Below, in pieces: positions 26,515-35,630 of a DNA stretch of 64,000 bases. The notes under the pieces are model-generated. The model did not search any database. It was not told the origin of the DNA and was given only the letters and a program-made list of their open reading frames with translations. The translations under genes and the position numbers were made by a program. The DNA is taken from contig NZ_BMNK01000001.1 in NCBI RefSeq assembly GCF_014646515.1, forward strand, positions 62,001 through 126,000, written 5' to 3'. Origin of the DNA: Nonomuraea glycinis. Its GTDB lineage: Bacteria > Actinomycetota > Actinomycetes > Streptosporangiales > Streptosporangiaceae. How positions within the stretch are numbered: the first letter of the stretch is position 1; each line of letters opens with the position of its first letter.

Positions 26515-27240
26515 CTACGCGCTCCAGCGATGGTCGGAGAGCACGTCCCGTACTTGCGGTATGTCGGAGTAGGGCGCCAGTCGCGTGCGGACCACCTGCA
26601 CCCGTTTGGCGGTGCGGTCGCTGGCCACATCTGCGGACATGGTGAGCATGCGGGTGGCGGCCTGCGCCGCGTCCTCCGGTTCGTTGGCATCGGCAAGTGC
26701 TACCGCAAGCCACGACAGGTACAGCGCGAGCTCACGGGTATGGGTGACGTCGTAGTGAGCAAGGACGTCAGTCAAGAGAGGAACGGCGCGAAGTGGGCGG
26801 CGAAGCTCGGTGTAGGAGCGCGCTTCCATGATCTGTAGTTCGCCGGCGTCCACCCAATAGAGGTAACCGGGCTCGTCTTCATCGTCATGGTGCGTCAGTG
26901 CTGTTTCAGCCTCGCCAAGTGCACGCATTGTCATCTGTGCTTCTCCGGCTCGTGCGTGCGCCCATGCCACCCGATCCCAGCACAGAGCGCGGGCGCGTGG
27001 AGGGGCATGAGGTCCGGCCAGGTCTACGGCGGCATGTGCGAGCGCGATGGCTTCTGAAGGGTCCCCGACGTTTGAGACCTGATAGGCCGATGATCCGACG
27101 AGATTGGATTCAAGAGTCCGGTCCCCGGCTTCGTGCGCTGCGCTGATGCCGAGGTGGTAGGCGCGGGACGCTTGTTCATGCTTTCCAGCGTCGATGGTTC
27201 GGCGTATTGCCGAGCGTGTCGAGCAGGGGTGGGCTGATGG
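26515..27240 (-). pseudogene. 5'-truncated HTH/TPR transcriptional regulator
   Basis: An open frame of about 240 codons without an early start codon encodes the TPR-rich C-terminal part of an actinomycete XRE/TPR regulator (from about HEQASRAYHLGISAAHEAG to RDVLSDHRWSA). The N-terminal helix-turn-helix that such proteins need is missing, and upstream codons look random from about 27205. The first usable start is GTG near 26970, which would give only 151 residues. Full-length relatives are around 400 residues. I read it as a remnant left by a deletion or rearrangement, beside the small gene that often accompanies such regulators. Confidence 0.65.
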
Positions 27241-27306
27241 TCCATGGGCTGCGGACGTACGGGTCGGTGCGGTGTCGCTTGTTGTCGGCGGGGAGAGGCG
27301 TCAGGG

Positions 27307-27555
27307 GTGACCGGCCAGGGCGTGCGGTTCGTGCGTGGTGACGCCAGGGCGGACCTGGACGGGCTGCTAGCGCGCTATGGCCAGGGCTGGGAGATCTGGC
27401 GGGGCGATGGGTGGTTCGCGGTCCGGCGCTGCGGTGAGCCGTGTCGTGAGCCGCAGGTGCACGGCTGGGCGCACATCATGCTGGCTTACAGCGTGCGGGA
27501 CCTGGTGAAAGGTATGGAGGCGCGGCCAGGTGACAGGGCTGTGGTCTTCGGTTGA
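27307..27555 (+). CDS. Small hypothetical protein
   Basis: 82 residues from GTG 27307. It is acidic/aromatic with GWEIWRGDGWFAVRR and two Cys in CGEPCREPQ. Small proteins of this look are often encoded next to XRE/TPR regulators in Streptosporangiaceae and Streptomyces. The neighbouring regulator is truncated here. No function is known and I cannot assign a domain. Confidence 0.5.
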   Translation: MTGQGVRFVRGDARADLDGLLARYGQGWEIWRGDGWFAVRRCGEPCREPQVHGWAHIMLAYSVRDLVKGMEARPGDRAVVFG

Positions 27556-27728
27556 ACCAGCGTGGTGATGCGGCGTACCGGTCCGGTAGGTCCTTCCCCC
27601 TGCGTGACTGGCAGCCCATCACCACGCTGTGCAAGGGCGGAGCGGCTCTTCCTACCCCTGCTCTGTGGATAACTCGATGTTCTCCACAGAATCTCGTTCG
27701 GACGCTTGGACGGTGGCGGGGGGAGCGC

Positions 27729-28577
27729 ATGCTGGGCGGCGTGAACACCCCTGCTCTGCCGCTGGTCGATCGTGCCCGCTGCGTTACCCGTTGCGTTCCT
27801 CAGGCCGTCGCGTGTCGTCGGACGGCGGCTCATGTCTGGGGGCTGGATCCCCTTGCCAGTGCCATCCCCGCCGCTGACCGGCCTGTCGAGATCATGGTCC
27901 CCGCCGAGCTGGCGATTCCCGGCTGTCTCGTCCACGTGATGTCCGTGCCCAGCGGTGACGTCACCGAGCACGCCGGGGTACGCCTCACCACGCTGGATCG
28001 TACGGCCTTCGACTGCGCTCGCTGGCTGCCCCGGCTGGAGGCGGTGACGGTGGTCGACCAGTTTCTGCGTCGCGGCGTGGACCTCGACGGCCTGCTGCAC
28101 CGCCCGACGACCTCCCGGCGCGTCCGTGACATCCTGGCGCTCGCCGACCGCCGCGCGGCCTCGCCTCGGGAGAGCTGGCTGCGCGTCATCCTCATCGACG
28201 GCGGCCTCCCCAGACCCACCGCGCAGATCCGCGTCCCGTTGCCGGGCGACCGTAACGCCTATCTTGACCTGGGATGGGAGCCGTACAAGGTGGCTGTCGA
28301 GTACGACGGCCGCGCCCACCACGCCGGGCCCGCCGACCAGCGCCGTGACGATCTCCGCAGGCAGGAGCTCAACCGGCTGGGCTGGCGCGTCATCGCGGTG
28401 GGCCGTGACGTCATCCCGGCCCGGACGGCCGACTTCCTGGAGCACGTGGCCAACGCTCTGATGGAGCGCGGCTGGCAGCCGGGGCCGGATGGCATGATCC
28501 GCATCCTGACCCGCATCCGAGCCGCCCGTCGCCGCTCCCGGCCACGACGACGTCATCTGCGGTCCTTCGACTTCTAG
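27729..28577 (+). CDS. AbiEi/DUF559-like protein with Vsr-type nuclease fold
   Basis: 282 residues from ATG 27729, preceded by GGGAG. The N-terminal part resembles the AbiEi-like domain of actinobacterial type IV toxin-antitoxin-annotated proteins (RRTAAHVWGLD, TLDRTAFDCAR). The C-terminal 120 residues have the restriction-endonuclease-like pattern E-S-W-L-R near 155, YLDLGWEPYKVAVEYDGRAHH, and RRQELNRLGWRVI, i.e. an E...D...E-Y-D-x-x-x-H core like DUF559/Vsr. These proteins are abundant in actinomycete genomes; function is unproven. No toxin partner is adjacent. Neighbours are a truncated regulator and a NACHT NTPase. Confidence 0.65.
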   Translation: MLGGVNTPALPLVDRARCVTRCVPQAVACRRTAAHVWGLDPLASAIPAADRPVEIMVPAELAIPGCLVHVMSVPSGDVTEHAGVRLTTLDRTAFDCARWLPRLEAVTVVDQFLRRGVDLDGLLHRPTTSRRVRDILALADRRAASPRESWLRVILIDGGLPRPTAQIRVPLPGDRNAYLDLGWEPYKVAVEYDGRAHHAGPADQRRDDLRRQELNRLGWRVIAVGRDVIPARTADFLEHVANALMERGWQPGPDGMIRILTRIRAARRRSRPRRRHLRSFDF

Positions 28578-28610
28578 GACGTGCCCGTGCGCTTCTCAGA
28601 GCTCGATCTG

Positions 28611-28718
28611 TGCCGGCTGCGCGGCCGGTGCCGCGGCGGCGCGCGATCCTCAGGAGCGGACGATTGCCGGCGGCGCGGCCGGTGCTGCGGCGGCGGGCGA
28701 TCGTCAGGAGCGGACGAG
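28611..28718. repeat. 54-bp tandem duplication at NACHT gene end
   Basis: Two 54-bp copies (28611-28664 and 28665-28718) differing at a few bases, each with GCGGCCGGTG and TCAGGAGCGGACGA. The downstream copy (in gene orientation the last coding one) contains the NACHT stop at 28704-28706 and final codons V-R-S; the other lies beyond the stop. Confidence 0.92.
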
Positions 28719-31700
28719 GATGACCGCGTCGCGCCAACGTGCCGGATCCGTGGCACGTCGTTCCAACGCGGTGATCCCCGTGGCTATCGCCCGGAAGTCT
28801 CTGGTGATGTCGCTCGTCCCGAGCACGCGCGCGGCAGCGGTGGCGACCGCCATCGCACCGAGCCGGACGCAGCGCACCGCGTCCGGGTCGAACCGGCCGG
28901 ATCCGCCGAGCGAGTCGCAGGCGATCGTCCGCATGGCCTGCGCCACCTCGTAGGCCATGCCCAGATCGGCGTTCGCCTTGTCAGCGTCCACGACGTGGCC
29001 GAGATTCTCGACGGCTGCCTGGATCCTGACGAGGAGTGCGTCCGGCGTCGACGGTGGTACGGCGGTCTTGGGGCGGAAGGGCCGGACCAGCTGTGACAGG
29101 GTCGCCTGCTTGCTGGGAGGTTGCAAGATCGATGCCTGCGTGGACCGGTCCTCATCGGCCGAGTCAGGCGTCGCGGCCGCGAGCCAGCAGCAGAGAAAGA
29201 TCGACATGCTGCTGATCAGGCACCTGCGGCGATCGCCCGACAGGTCCACCTCTCCGGCGCGGGCCAGGTCACGATCACGGGTGAGGTGGCGCATCAGGCT
29301 CCGGACCTGGCCGATGTTGAACGCCAGCAGGTGACTTTCAGCAGTGAGAAACCTGTCCACTCGGTCGCGCAGGTGATCGGTGCCGCGGAGGTCATGGCTG
29401 ACGAGGTCGCGTTCGAGGGCCCGGCGTGGATGGGCGGCGAACTCACTGAGCTGGTACAGATCGCCAAAGGGAGCCGCGAAGGGGATCGTGTCGTTGCTGA
29501 GCGCGTTGCACAGATGCGTTCGGTAGAGCAGGCAGGCGATGAGGGTCGCATCCCGGACCTTCGAGTCCCGCAGGTCCGTGTGCACCTGGTCGTCCACCTC
29601 TTCGGGGGTCGCCGCGAACGGATGCGCGACTTCGCCGGCCACCTGGAGGTCCGGCAGCGACGATGCGGACGCCACCCAGACCGGGCGCGCATCCCCAGCG
29701 GTGACCAGCGCGAAGCCTGGCTCGCGCGTCAGCTCCACGGTGGGCAGCCGATAGGTGGGACCTCCGGGGACCAGGGCGTTCACCCAGTCGATGAGGGCGG
29801 CGACGTCCGCAGGCCATAGCGGCCCAGGCACAGGGTCATCGTCGCCGCGGTTCCGGGCGGTCGGCCCGGCCCAGACGAGGGCTCCGGCGCGCGTGGCCAG
29901 ACCGGTCCTGCCGTACATCTCCGGGGTGATCGGCCGGGCACACACCCACGTCCGCTCCTGGACCCTGACGGCCTCCCGTAGGTGGCGCGTGACGGTTATC
30001 GCGGCGAGCAGGCGGGTGCGCTCGTCGCTCGCGTTCGACCCGTCATCCAGCAGCCGGTCCAGCGCTGCCTGAGCGTCCGGCGACACCGGGCGTCCTTCGT
30101 CCACGCAGTCGAAGGCGAGCGCGAGCGCCGGCACCGAGCTGGAGGCCAGGCAGGCCTGGACGATGCCGGTGGGGTCGGCCCGGGTCACGTAGAGCAGGGT
30201 CGTCTCCCGCCACCAGGGGTCGTCCACCGCGCCGGTCAGAATGCTCTCCAGCTCCGGATGGTCCTGTATGTAGGCAGCGGCGAGATACTCCTGGAAGGTC
30301 TGGTGTGCGAACGAATAGGTGCCGACCTCGCGTTCGAGCAGGAGCCCACTGGTCCCCATGTCCGTGAGCAGCTCGTTCGCCGACGTGCCCGGGGCCGGCT
30401 CACCGGCCGGTGAGCCGGCGCTCATGTCCGGGGCCGAGGTGTCGGCGGAGCCGTCCGGCGGCTGCGGTGCGAGGAACGCGTCGATCAGGTCCAGCGCCTG
30501 GGACCGGGGGAGGTCTCGCGTCCCTTCCCGCATCATCGTGAGGGCCAGCTCGCGCAGAATGCGCTCCTTACGCTCCCCGTCGAGCGAGCCGTCGCCGGGC
30601 TCCGCCGACCGCTTGTAGTCGTGCCGCCAGAGCACGACCCGGCATATCTCCGCGTACAGCTCCGCCCGGGTGCCGGGCAACTCGCCGCGGATGCGGTGCA
30701 CGTTGACGATCATGGTGAGGAGAAGCGGGTTGGCTGCGAGCTCATAAAGGTGGGCGTTGCGCCGCAGTTGGCTCAGCAGCGCCTCGGGACGCCCACGCGA
30801 TCGCGCCGCATGATCGGTCAGCCGGTCGGCCGCGCGGTACCAGGCCCGTACGAACTCCACGGTCTGTTCGGGCGTGAAGCGTTGCACCTGGAGCACGGCC
30901 GCGCTGTTCAGCGGATACTGACGGTAGCCGTAGGGCCGGCTGGTGATGATGAAGTCGTTGCGGTGATACTCGGCGATCTGCTGATCCACCCAGTCGATGA
31001 CGCGCTGCCGGTGCTCCTCACGGGGCACTTCGTCCAGGCCGTCCAGCATGATGACGAACCGCCCTCGTCTCAGCTGCCTGTCGAACCAGCCAGGCGGCTC
31101 CTGCTCACGCAGGTGTCCGAGCCGGGTGACGATGACCTCAGGCAGTCCTATGTCGGGCCGTGCGACGATGGCTGCCGCATGGTCACGCAGGTAGAGCAGG
31201 ACAGGCAGGGAGCGTCGAGATGATCTGTCTGAGCACATCCGCAGGGTCGTGTGGCGCAGCAGCGTCGTCTTCCCGGTGCCAGGGGCGCCGATGAGGGCCA
31301 GCACGGCCGGGTTCTCGCGCTGGATGAAGGTGCGCAGGGAGCGGCGCTGGTTCGACACCTGCGGGAGGTCGGTCACCAGGCCACCGGCGTCCTCGCGAGG
31401 CGGTCGTGACTCCAGACTGACATCAACGTAGATGTGCTCGAGCTCGGGCGCGTCACCACGGATGATGAAGCCCTTCTGGTCGACGAATCTGACGGTTTCC
31501 CGTACCTGCCGCCGATAGTCGCGCTGGAAGCGGGCGGAGGTACGGCGGAGCGTCTCGTCCGCCCAGTCCGCGGTGACTTTCACCCAGCGGTCCTGCAGAT
31601 CGCCGAAGACCTTGCCGGCGAACCCGCCGACGAGAAGGAGAACCTCGTAGCCGGCGACGATCAGTACGGCGCCGATGACATGGCCACGGACCCATGCCCA

Positions 31701-31955
31701 GAGTGAGACCGCCGCCACTGACGGCGGCACGACGGCCAGGCCCAGCAGCAGGAGACGCCCGACCAGGGAGGTCACTCCGGTAGCAGGCGTCGTCACGGAG
31801 GCCTCCCCGGGCAGCGAGCGGGTCGTACCGGAAAGTATGGGGAACGCCCGACCTGCCAACCAGTCCCAAAAGGAAACTCGGCCCGTTGCCCACTCGAAGA
31901 CGACGGGCTTGACCGCTTTCGACTGACGGGCCAAGTTCTGTCGGAATCCAGCCAT
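28704..31955 (-). CDS. Membrane NACHT-domain STAND NTPase
   Basis: 1083 residues. Two hydrophobic segments at about 61-88 and 91-113 anchor the N-terminus. The NACHT module follows: Walker A GAPGTGKTT at 223-231, Walker B VIMLDGLDEV at 301-310, and sensor IITSRPYGYR at 336-345. The winged-helix/arm region runs to about residue 560 (SFAHQTFQEYLAA). The remaining ~500 residues are a presumed sensor or scaffold with no family I recognise; IDWVNALVPGGPTYRLPT near 765 resembles a segment seen in actinobacterial NACHT proteins. Bacterial NACHT proteins include antiphage NLR-like factors that oligomerise on ligand binding. Defence is an inference; no effector such as a nuclease is visible. Confidence 0.85.
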   Translation of the reverse strand: MAGFRQNLARQSKAVKPVVFEWATGRVSFWDWLAGRAFPILSGTTRSLPGEASVTTPATGVTSLVGRLLLLGLAVVPPSVAAVSLWAWVRGHVIGAVLIVAGYEVLLLVGGFAGKVFGDLQDRWVKVTADWADETLRRTSARFQRDYRRQVRETVRFVDQKGFIIRGDAPELEHIYVDVSLESRPPREDAGGLVTDLPQVSNQRRSLRTFIQRENPAVLALIGAPGTGKTTLLRHTTLRMCSDRSSRRSLPVLLYLRDHAAAIVARPDIGLPEVIVTRLGHLREQEPPGWFDRQLRRGRFVIMLDGLDEVPREEHRQRVIDWVDQQIAEYHRNDFIITSRPYGYRQYPLNSAAVLQVQRFTPEQTVEFVRAWYRAADRLTDHAARSRGRPEALLSQLRRNAHLYELAANPLLLTMIVNVHRIRGELPGTRAELYAEICRVVLWRHDYKRSAEPGDGSLDGERKERILRELALTMMREGTRDLPRSQALDLIDAFLAPQPPDGSADTSAPDMSAGSPAGEPAPGTSANELLTDMGTSGLLLEREVGTYSFAHQTFQEYLAAAYIQDHPELESILTGAVDDPWWRETTLLYVTRADPTGIVQACLASSSVPALALAFDCVDEGRPVSPDAQAALDRLLDDGSNASDERTRLLAAITVTRHLREAVRVQERTWVCARPITPEMYGRTGLATRAGALVWAGPTARNRGDDDPVPGPLWPADVAALIDWVNALVPGGPTYRLPTVELTREPGFALVTAGDARPVWVASASSLPDLQVAGEVAHPFAATPEEVDDQVHTDLRDSKVRDATLIACLLYRTHLCNALSNDTIPFAAPFGDLYQLSEFAAHPRRALERDLVSHDLRGTDHLRDRVDRFLTAESHLLAFNIGQVRSLMRHLTRDRDLARAGEVDLSGDRRRCLISSMSIFLCCWLAAATPDSADEDRSTQASILQPPSKQATLSQLVRPFRPKTAVPPSTPDALLVRIQAAVENLGHVVDADKANADLGMAYEVAQAMRTIACDSLGGSGRFDPDAVRCVRLGAMAVATAAARVLGTSDITRDFRAIATGITALERRATDPARWRDAVILVRS

Positions 31956-32100
31956 CGGAGGGGCTGAAGTTGGCTCGTCTGCCCAGATCAGCTATTAGGT
32001 AGAAGGTGATTCCGCAACCTGTGCTCGTCTCTGACCCGCCGCCTGACGCTCGCTACCGCTGTCGCAGGGCTATCGCGCCGATCGAGCCGCGGACAGGGCG

Positions 32101-33357
32101 ATGACGACGAGCGGCGCTCCGGTCGCCGCCGATGCCGTGGATGAGGCCGCAGGCCGCTTGGCCGGTGTGGTGCGGACGACGCCACTCGAACGCAACACAC
32201 GTCTCTCCGATGCGACGAGCGCCGAAGTGTGGCTCAAACGCGAGGATCTACAGACCGTACGCTCCTACAAGGTACGTGGCGCGTTCAACCTGATCGCGCA
32301 GCTCGACGATGTCGCGCGAGCGGCTGGGGTGGTCGCCGCCAGTGCGGGCAATCATGCCCAGGGTGTGGCCTACGCCTGCTCGGCGCTCGGCGTACACGGG
32401 CGGGTGTACCTGCCGCGCACGACGCCGCGCCAGAAGCGCGACCGGATCGCGGCGCTGGGCGGCAGCATGATCGAAACCGTCCTGGGCGGCGATACCTACG
32501 ACGAGGCGGCGGCCGCCGCGGCCGCCGATGCCCGTGCCACCGGCGCGACGATCGTGCCGGCGTTCGACGATGCGCGGACCATCGCCGGCCAGGGGACCGT
32601 CATCCGCGAGGCGGTGGAGCAACTTGGTGCCGGCCCGGATGTGGTGGTGCTGCCTGTGGGCGGAGGAGGGCTGCTGGCCGGCTCCCTCGCGTGGCTGAAG
32701 GAGCGGCACCCACGGACGCGCGTCATCGGCGTTGAGCCGGAGGGAGCGGCCGGCGTCGCCGCGGCACTCGCGGCCGGCGAGCCCGTCACCCTGAGCGAGA
32801 TCGACACCTTCGTCGACGGTGCCGCCGTGCGCAGAGCCGGAGACGTCACCTTCCCGATCATCGCCGCCTCCGATGTTGAGCTCGTCGCGGTGCCGGAAGG
32901 TCGAGTGTGCAGCGAGATGCTGGCCCTTTACCAGAATGACGGCATCATCGCCGAGCCTGCCGGTGCGCTCGCCGGCTCCGCTCTCGGAATGGTGGAGATC
33001 CCGGACTCCGCCACAGTGGTCTGCGTGCTTTCCGGCGGGAACAATGACGTCAGCCGCTATGCCGAGGTCGTCGAGCGTGCCTTGATCCACGAGGAGCGCA
33101 AGCATTATTTCCTGATCGAGTTTCCCCAGGAGCCGGGCGCGCTACGCCGATTCCTCGACGAGGTGCTCGGCCCGAACGAGGACATCACCCTGTTCGAGTA
33201 CGTCAAGCACAATAACCGCGAGACCGGCCCCGCCCTGGTCGGTATCGAGCTGGCCAGTCCCGACGATCTGCCGAGCCTGCTGAAGCGCATGGAGGCCGCC
33301 CCGCTCCGGATCGAACGCATCGACGCCTCCAGTCCGCTCTTCCGCTTCCTGCTATGA
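32101..33357 (+). CDS. ilvA: Threonine ammonia-lyase (biosynthetic type)
   Basis: 418-residue PLP enzyme that deaminates threonine to 2-oxobutyrate for isoleucine synthesis. The PLP lysine is in S-Y-K-V-R-G (near residue 60), the SAGNHAQG phosphate-binding loop and GGGGLLAG follow, and a C-terminal ACT-like regulatory segment begins at about KHYFLIEFPQEPGALRRFLDEVLG. One ACT-like domain matches the short IlvA form of actinobacteria. It stands alone, without other isoleucine genes, and ATG 32101 has only a weak ribosome site (ACAGGG). Confidence 0.92.
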   Translation: MTTSGAPVAADAVDEAAGRLAGVVRTTPLERNTRLSDATSAEVWLKREDLQTVRSYKVRGAFNLIAQLDDVARAAGVVAASAGNHAQGVAYACSALGVHGRVYLPRTTPRQKRDRIAALGGSMIETVLGGDTYDEAAAAAAADARATGATIVPAFDDARTIAGQGTVIREAVEQLGAGPDVVVLPVGGGGLLAGSLAWLKERHPRTRVIGVEPEGAAGVAAALAAGEPVTLSEIDTFVDGAAVRRAGDVTFPIIAASDVELVAVPEGRVCSEMLALYQNDGIIAEPAGALAGSALGMVEIPDSATVVCVLSGGNNDVSRYAEVVERALIHEERKHYFLIEFPQEPGALRRFLDEVLGPNEDITLFEYVKHNNRETGPALVGIELASPDDLPSLLKRMEAAPLRIERIDASSPLFRFLL

Positions 33358-33394
33358 CGCTCCGACCCAGGAGGAACGAGTGGCCTGCTATGAG

Positions 33395-33425
33395 GCCGAG
33401 AAAGCCGGCTGCCTCGGCTTCTTCT
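33395..33425 (+). terminator. Possible terminator after ilvA
   Basis: GCCGAG (33395-33400) pairs with CTCGGC (33413-33418) with an inner GCCGGC, followed by TTCTTCT. The T-run is interrupted, so efficiency is uncertain. Confidence 0.4.
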
Positions 33426-33451
33426 CTCAGTTCGATGAATTCCTCCGGCGA

Positions 33452-33457
33452 TATAAT
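33452..33457 (+). promoter_or_regulatory. Consensus -10 of a probably leaderless gene
   Basis: TATAAT lies 8 nt before ATG 33466 with no ribosome site between, so the transcript would start at or next to the start codon. Leaderless messages are common in actinobacteria. No clear -35 is seen. Confidence 0.55.
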
Positions 33458-33465
33458 GCCACGTT

Positions 33466-34218
33466 ATGCAGAATTCGAGCCAAGTGTGGGATTCCGCGAC
33501 CATGGTCCTGGAGCTCCCATCGCGTGCGGTGATCGCCCACCACGTGCACGATGAGCATCAAGTGGTGTACGCCAGCACCGGGGTCATATCAGTCACCACG
33601 AGCGCGGGGAGTTGGATCGCCCCTGCGAATCGGGCGATCTGGATTCCCGCAGGAGCGACCCACCAACATCGCGTTTACGGACCGACGAAATTCCATGGGG
33701 TCGGCCTGCCTGCCACAGGCAACCCCTTGGACGTGGATGTGCCGGCGGTGGTCGAGGTGAGCCCGTTGTTGCGCGAGCTGATCATCTACTACACCGAACA
33801 ACCGGACGGCACGGGAGAGCCTGGGCGTAGCGAACGGTTGCTGGCCGTGCTCATCGATCAGTTGGACGTGTCGTCACAGCAACCGATCCGGCTTCCCGCG
33901 CCGCGCGATCCTCGATTGATCGAAGCCTGCAAGCTGGTCGAGGAGAACTTGTCCACGACCTTCGATCTTGAAGACCTCGCTCAGGCCTGTCGCTCCAGCG
34001 CGCGGACCTTGGCCCGATTGTTCCGGGAGGAAATGCGGATGAGCTACGTGCAGTGGCGGACCCAACTGAGGCTGTACCACGCTCTGCGCATGCTGGCCGA
34101 CGGGGCACAGGTGAGTACGGTGGCGCACCGCTGTGGGTGGAGTGCGGCGAGTACGTTCGTCAGCGTGTTCCGCCGCACCTACGGGCATACTCCCGGCGGG
34201 CGTCAGCGCGCTGGATGA
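33466..34218 (+). CDS. AraC-family regulator with N-terminal cupin
   Basis: 250 residues. Residues ~15-80 form a cupin (HHVHDEHQVVYASTGVISVTT...WIPAGATHQHRVYG); residues ~150-245 hold two HTH motifs of an AraC domain ending SAASTFVSVFRRTYGHTPGGRQR. This architecture is found in NimR/YdeO-like regulators that often control adjacent transporters or oxidoreductases. Convergent with the flavoprotein at 34251, so its target is not obvious here. Likely leaderless. Confidence 0.88.
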   Translation: MQNSSQVWDSATMVLELPSRAVIAHHVHDEHQVVYASTGVISVTTSAGSWIAPANRAIWIPAGATHQHRVYGPTKFHGVGLPATGNPLDVDVPAVVEVSPLLRELIIYYTEQPDGTGEPGRSERLLAVLIDQLDVSSQQPIRLPAPRDPRLIEACKLVEENLSTTFDLEDLAQACRSSARTLARLFREEMRMSYVQWRTQLRLYHALRMLADGAQVSTVAHRCGWSAASTFVSVFRRTYGHTPGGRQRAG

Positions 34219-34250
34219 CCCTGCCGGGAGGATGCCGACGGTGCGGGCCG

Positions 34251-35456
34251 TCAACCGTTGAGGAGGCGGCTCGCTTGGGCGAGGATCTGCTCCGGGTCGT
34301 CGACCGCCGGGTAGATCCACTTCGTGTTGATGTCCTGCTTCATGGTCTTGGCCTCGGGGCCGGTCGCCGTGACCGTACGCTCCCAGCCGTTCGTGGTGAC
34401 GGCGCCGGCGGACCCCAGGTCCAGAGCGTTGCTGTAGGGGTCGGCGGTGAAGGGCAGGAGGTCGGTGCCGAGGAGTCCGGCTGCCACGTTGTATCCGGCG
34501 CACTTTCCCATCGGCTGGGCGTGCTGGCAGCTCTGGATCGTGTAGTGCCCGTCTTCGGCGGCGGCCACGGCGGTGTCGCCGGCCGCGTACACGTCGGGGA
34601 CTCCGATCACCCGCATGTACCTGTCGACGGTCAGCCTGCCCAGTTGGTCGCGTTCGCCCGGGATCTGGGCGGTGAGGGGGCTCGCGGCCATGCCGGCCGT
34701 CCAGATGACGGTCGCCGCGGGGATGATCTCGCCGTCCGAGAGAACGACCTTCTTGGGGGTCGCCGACGACACGGTGGAGCCCAGACGCCGTTCGATCTTC
34801 AGCTGGTCGATCGCGCCGTTGATGTGCGGGCGAGGTCCTGGGCCTAGCTCTGGGCCGAGGACCTCTGCGCGGTCGACCAGGACGATCCGCACTGTCTCGC
34901 CGGCGCCCTGCTCGTCGGCGATCGCCCGCAGCCGCTCACCCAGGACGGTGGCGATCTCCAGGCCGGTGAAGCCGGCGCCCACGATGACGGCCGTGTACTG
35001 ACCGTCGGAGGGTTCCCGCTGGGGCAGCCGCCGCAGGTGGTGGTCGAGCGCGGCCGCCGCGGGCAGGGTGTCGATGTCGAAGACGTCCCCCGCGCCGGGG
35101 AAGGTGGGGCGTACCAGCTGACTGCCGGTCGCCAGCACGAGCTTGTCGTAGGACAGGGTCAAGCCGGCGCCCTCCCGCCCGACGGCGCGGACAGTACGGG
35201 CTTCGGTGTCGATATCGGTCGCGGTCGCGGTGAGGCGGCGTACGCCGATCGGGCCGAGGACGCGGTCCAGCGGCACGCGCATGGTCTCCGGGTCGTCCTC
35301 GTACAGACGCGGGCGGATGACCAGGTCGTCGCCACCGCTGACCAGGGTCACGCGCAGCTCCTCCCCGGCGCTTCCGGCCGCGCGCGCGGCGCGAACAGCT
35401 CCTGCCGCGCTCCACACGCCGGCGAAACCGCCACCGATGACCAGGATGTCCTTCAT
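34251..35456 (-). CDS. NAD(P)/FAD-dependent oxidoreductase, NDH-2-like
   Basis: 401-residue two-dinucleotide-binding flavoprotein. The first GxGxxG is in VIGGGFAGVWSA; the second NAD-binding site is VIVGAGFTGLEIAT; YAAGDTAVA is the FAD-binding motif. Similar to type II NADH dehydrogenases, but without the C-terminal membrane helix of respiratory NDH-2, so it may be a soluble quinone or disulphide reductase. Divergent from an Rrf2 regulator with palindromes between them, suggesting redox or NO/Fe-S control. Confidence 0.87.
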   Translation of the reverse strand: MKDILVIGGGFAGVWSAAGAVRAARAAGSAGEELRVTLVSGGDDLVIRPRLYEDDPETMRVPLDRVLGPIGVRRLTATATDIDTEARTVRAVGREGAGLTLSYDKLVLATGSQLVRPTFPGAGDVFDIDTLPAAAALDHHLRRLPQREPSDGQYTAVIVGAGFTGLEIATVLGERLRAIADEQGAGETVRIVLVDRAEVLGPELGPGPRPHINGAIDQLKIERRLGSTVSSATPKKVVLSDGEIIPAATVIWTAGMAASPLTAQIPGERDQLGRLTVDRYMRVIGVPDVYAAGDTAVAAAEDGHYTIQSCQHAQPMGKCAGYNVAAGLLGTDLLPFTADPYSNALDLGSAGAVTTNGWERTVTATGPEAKTMKQDINTKWIYPAVDDPEQILAQASRLLNG

Positions 35457-35536
35457 GCCTTCTCCCCTTTGACGTGAGTACGGACGTCGCCGCCGGGACC
35501 TGTTCCCGGGCTCATGGACCGCGGTCCGCGCCGTAC

Positions 35537-35563
35537 ATCCTGGACGTTATATATCCTGGATAT
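35537..35563. promoter_or_regulatory. Palindrome and direct repeat upstream of flavoprotein gene
   Basis: ATATCCTGGATAT (35551-35563) is a perfect 13-bp palindrome. Its core ATCCTGGA also occurs at 35537-35544, 16 bp away. Placed between the flavoprotein and the Rrf2 gene, it is a probable Rrf2 operator. Confidence 0.6.
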
Positions 35564-35613
35564 CAAATGTCAAGATTAGAGGCCGCAGCTGGGCGACACC
35601 TGGGTCCCGGACA

Positions 35614-35630
35614 TATGATGTCCACATCAT
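35614..35630 (+). promoter_or_regulatory. -10 element and 16-bp palindrome over Rrf2 gene start
   Basis: ATGATGTCCACATCAT (35615-35630) is a perfect inverted repeat running into the ATG at 35629. TATGAT at 35614-35619 would serve as -10, giving a start point at about the ATG (leaderless). A regulator bound here would block its own transcription. Confidence 0.6.

Noticed and set aside
27244..27306. Longer start (ATG 27244) for the small protein at 27307-27555
   Set aside because: The extra 21 residues are Cys/Gly/Arg-rich with no conserved look, while GTG 27307 gives a cleaner N-terminus.
31956..32100. T-box or leader attenuator before ilvA
   Set aside because: No specifier stem, T-box sequence or terminator pair could be seen in the 145-base leader.
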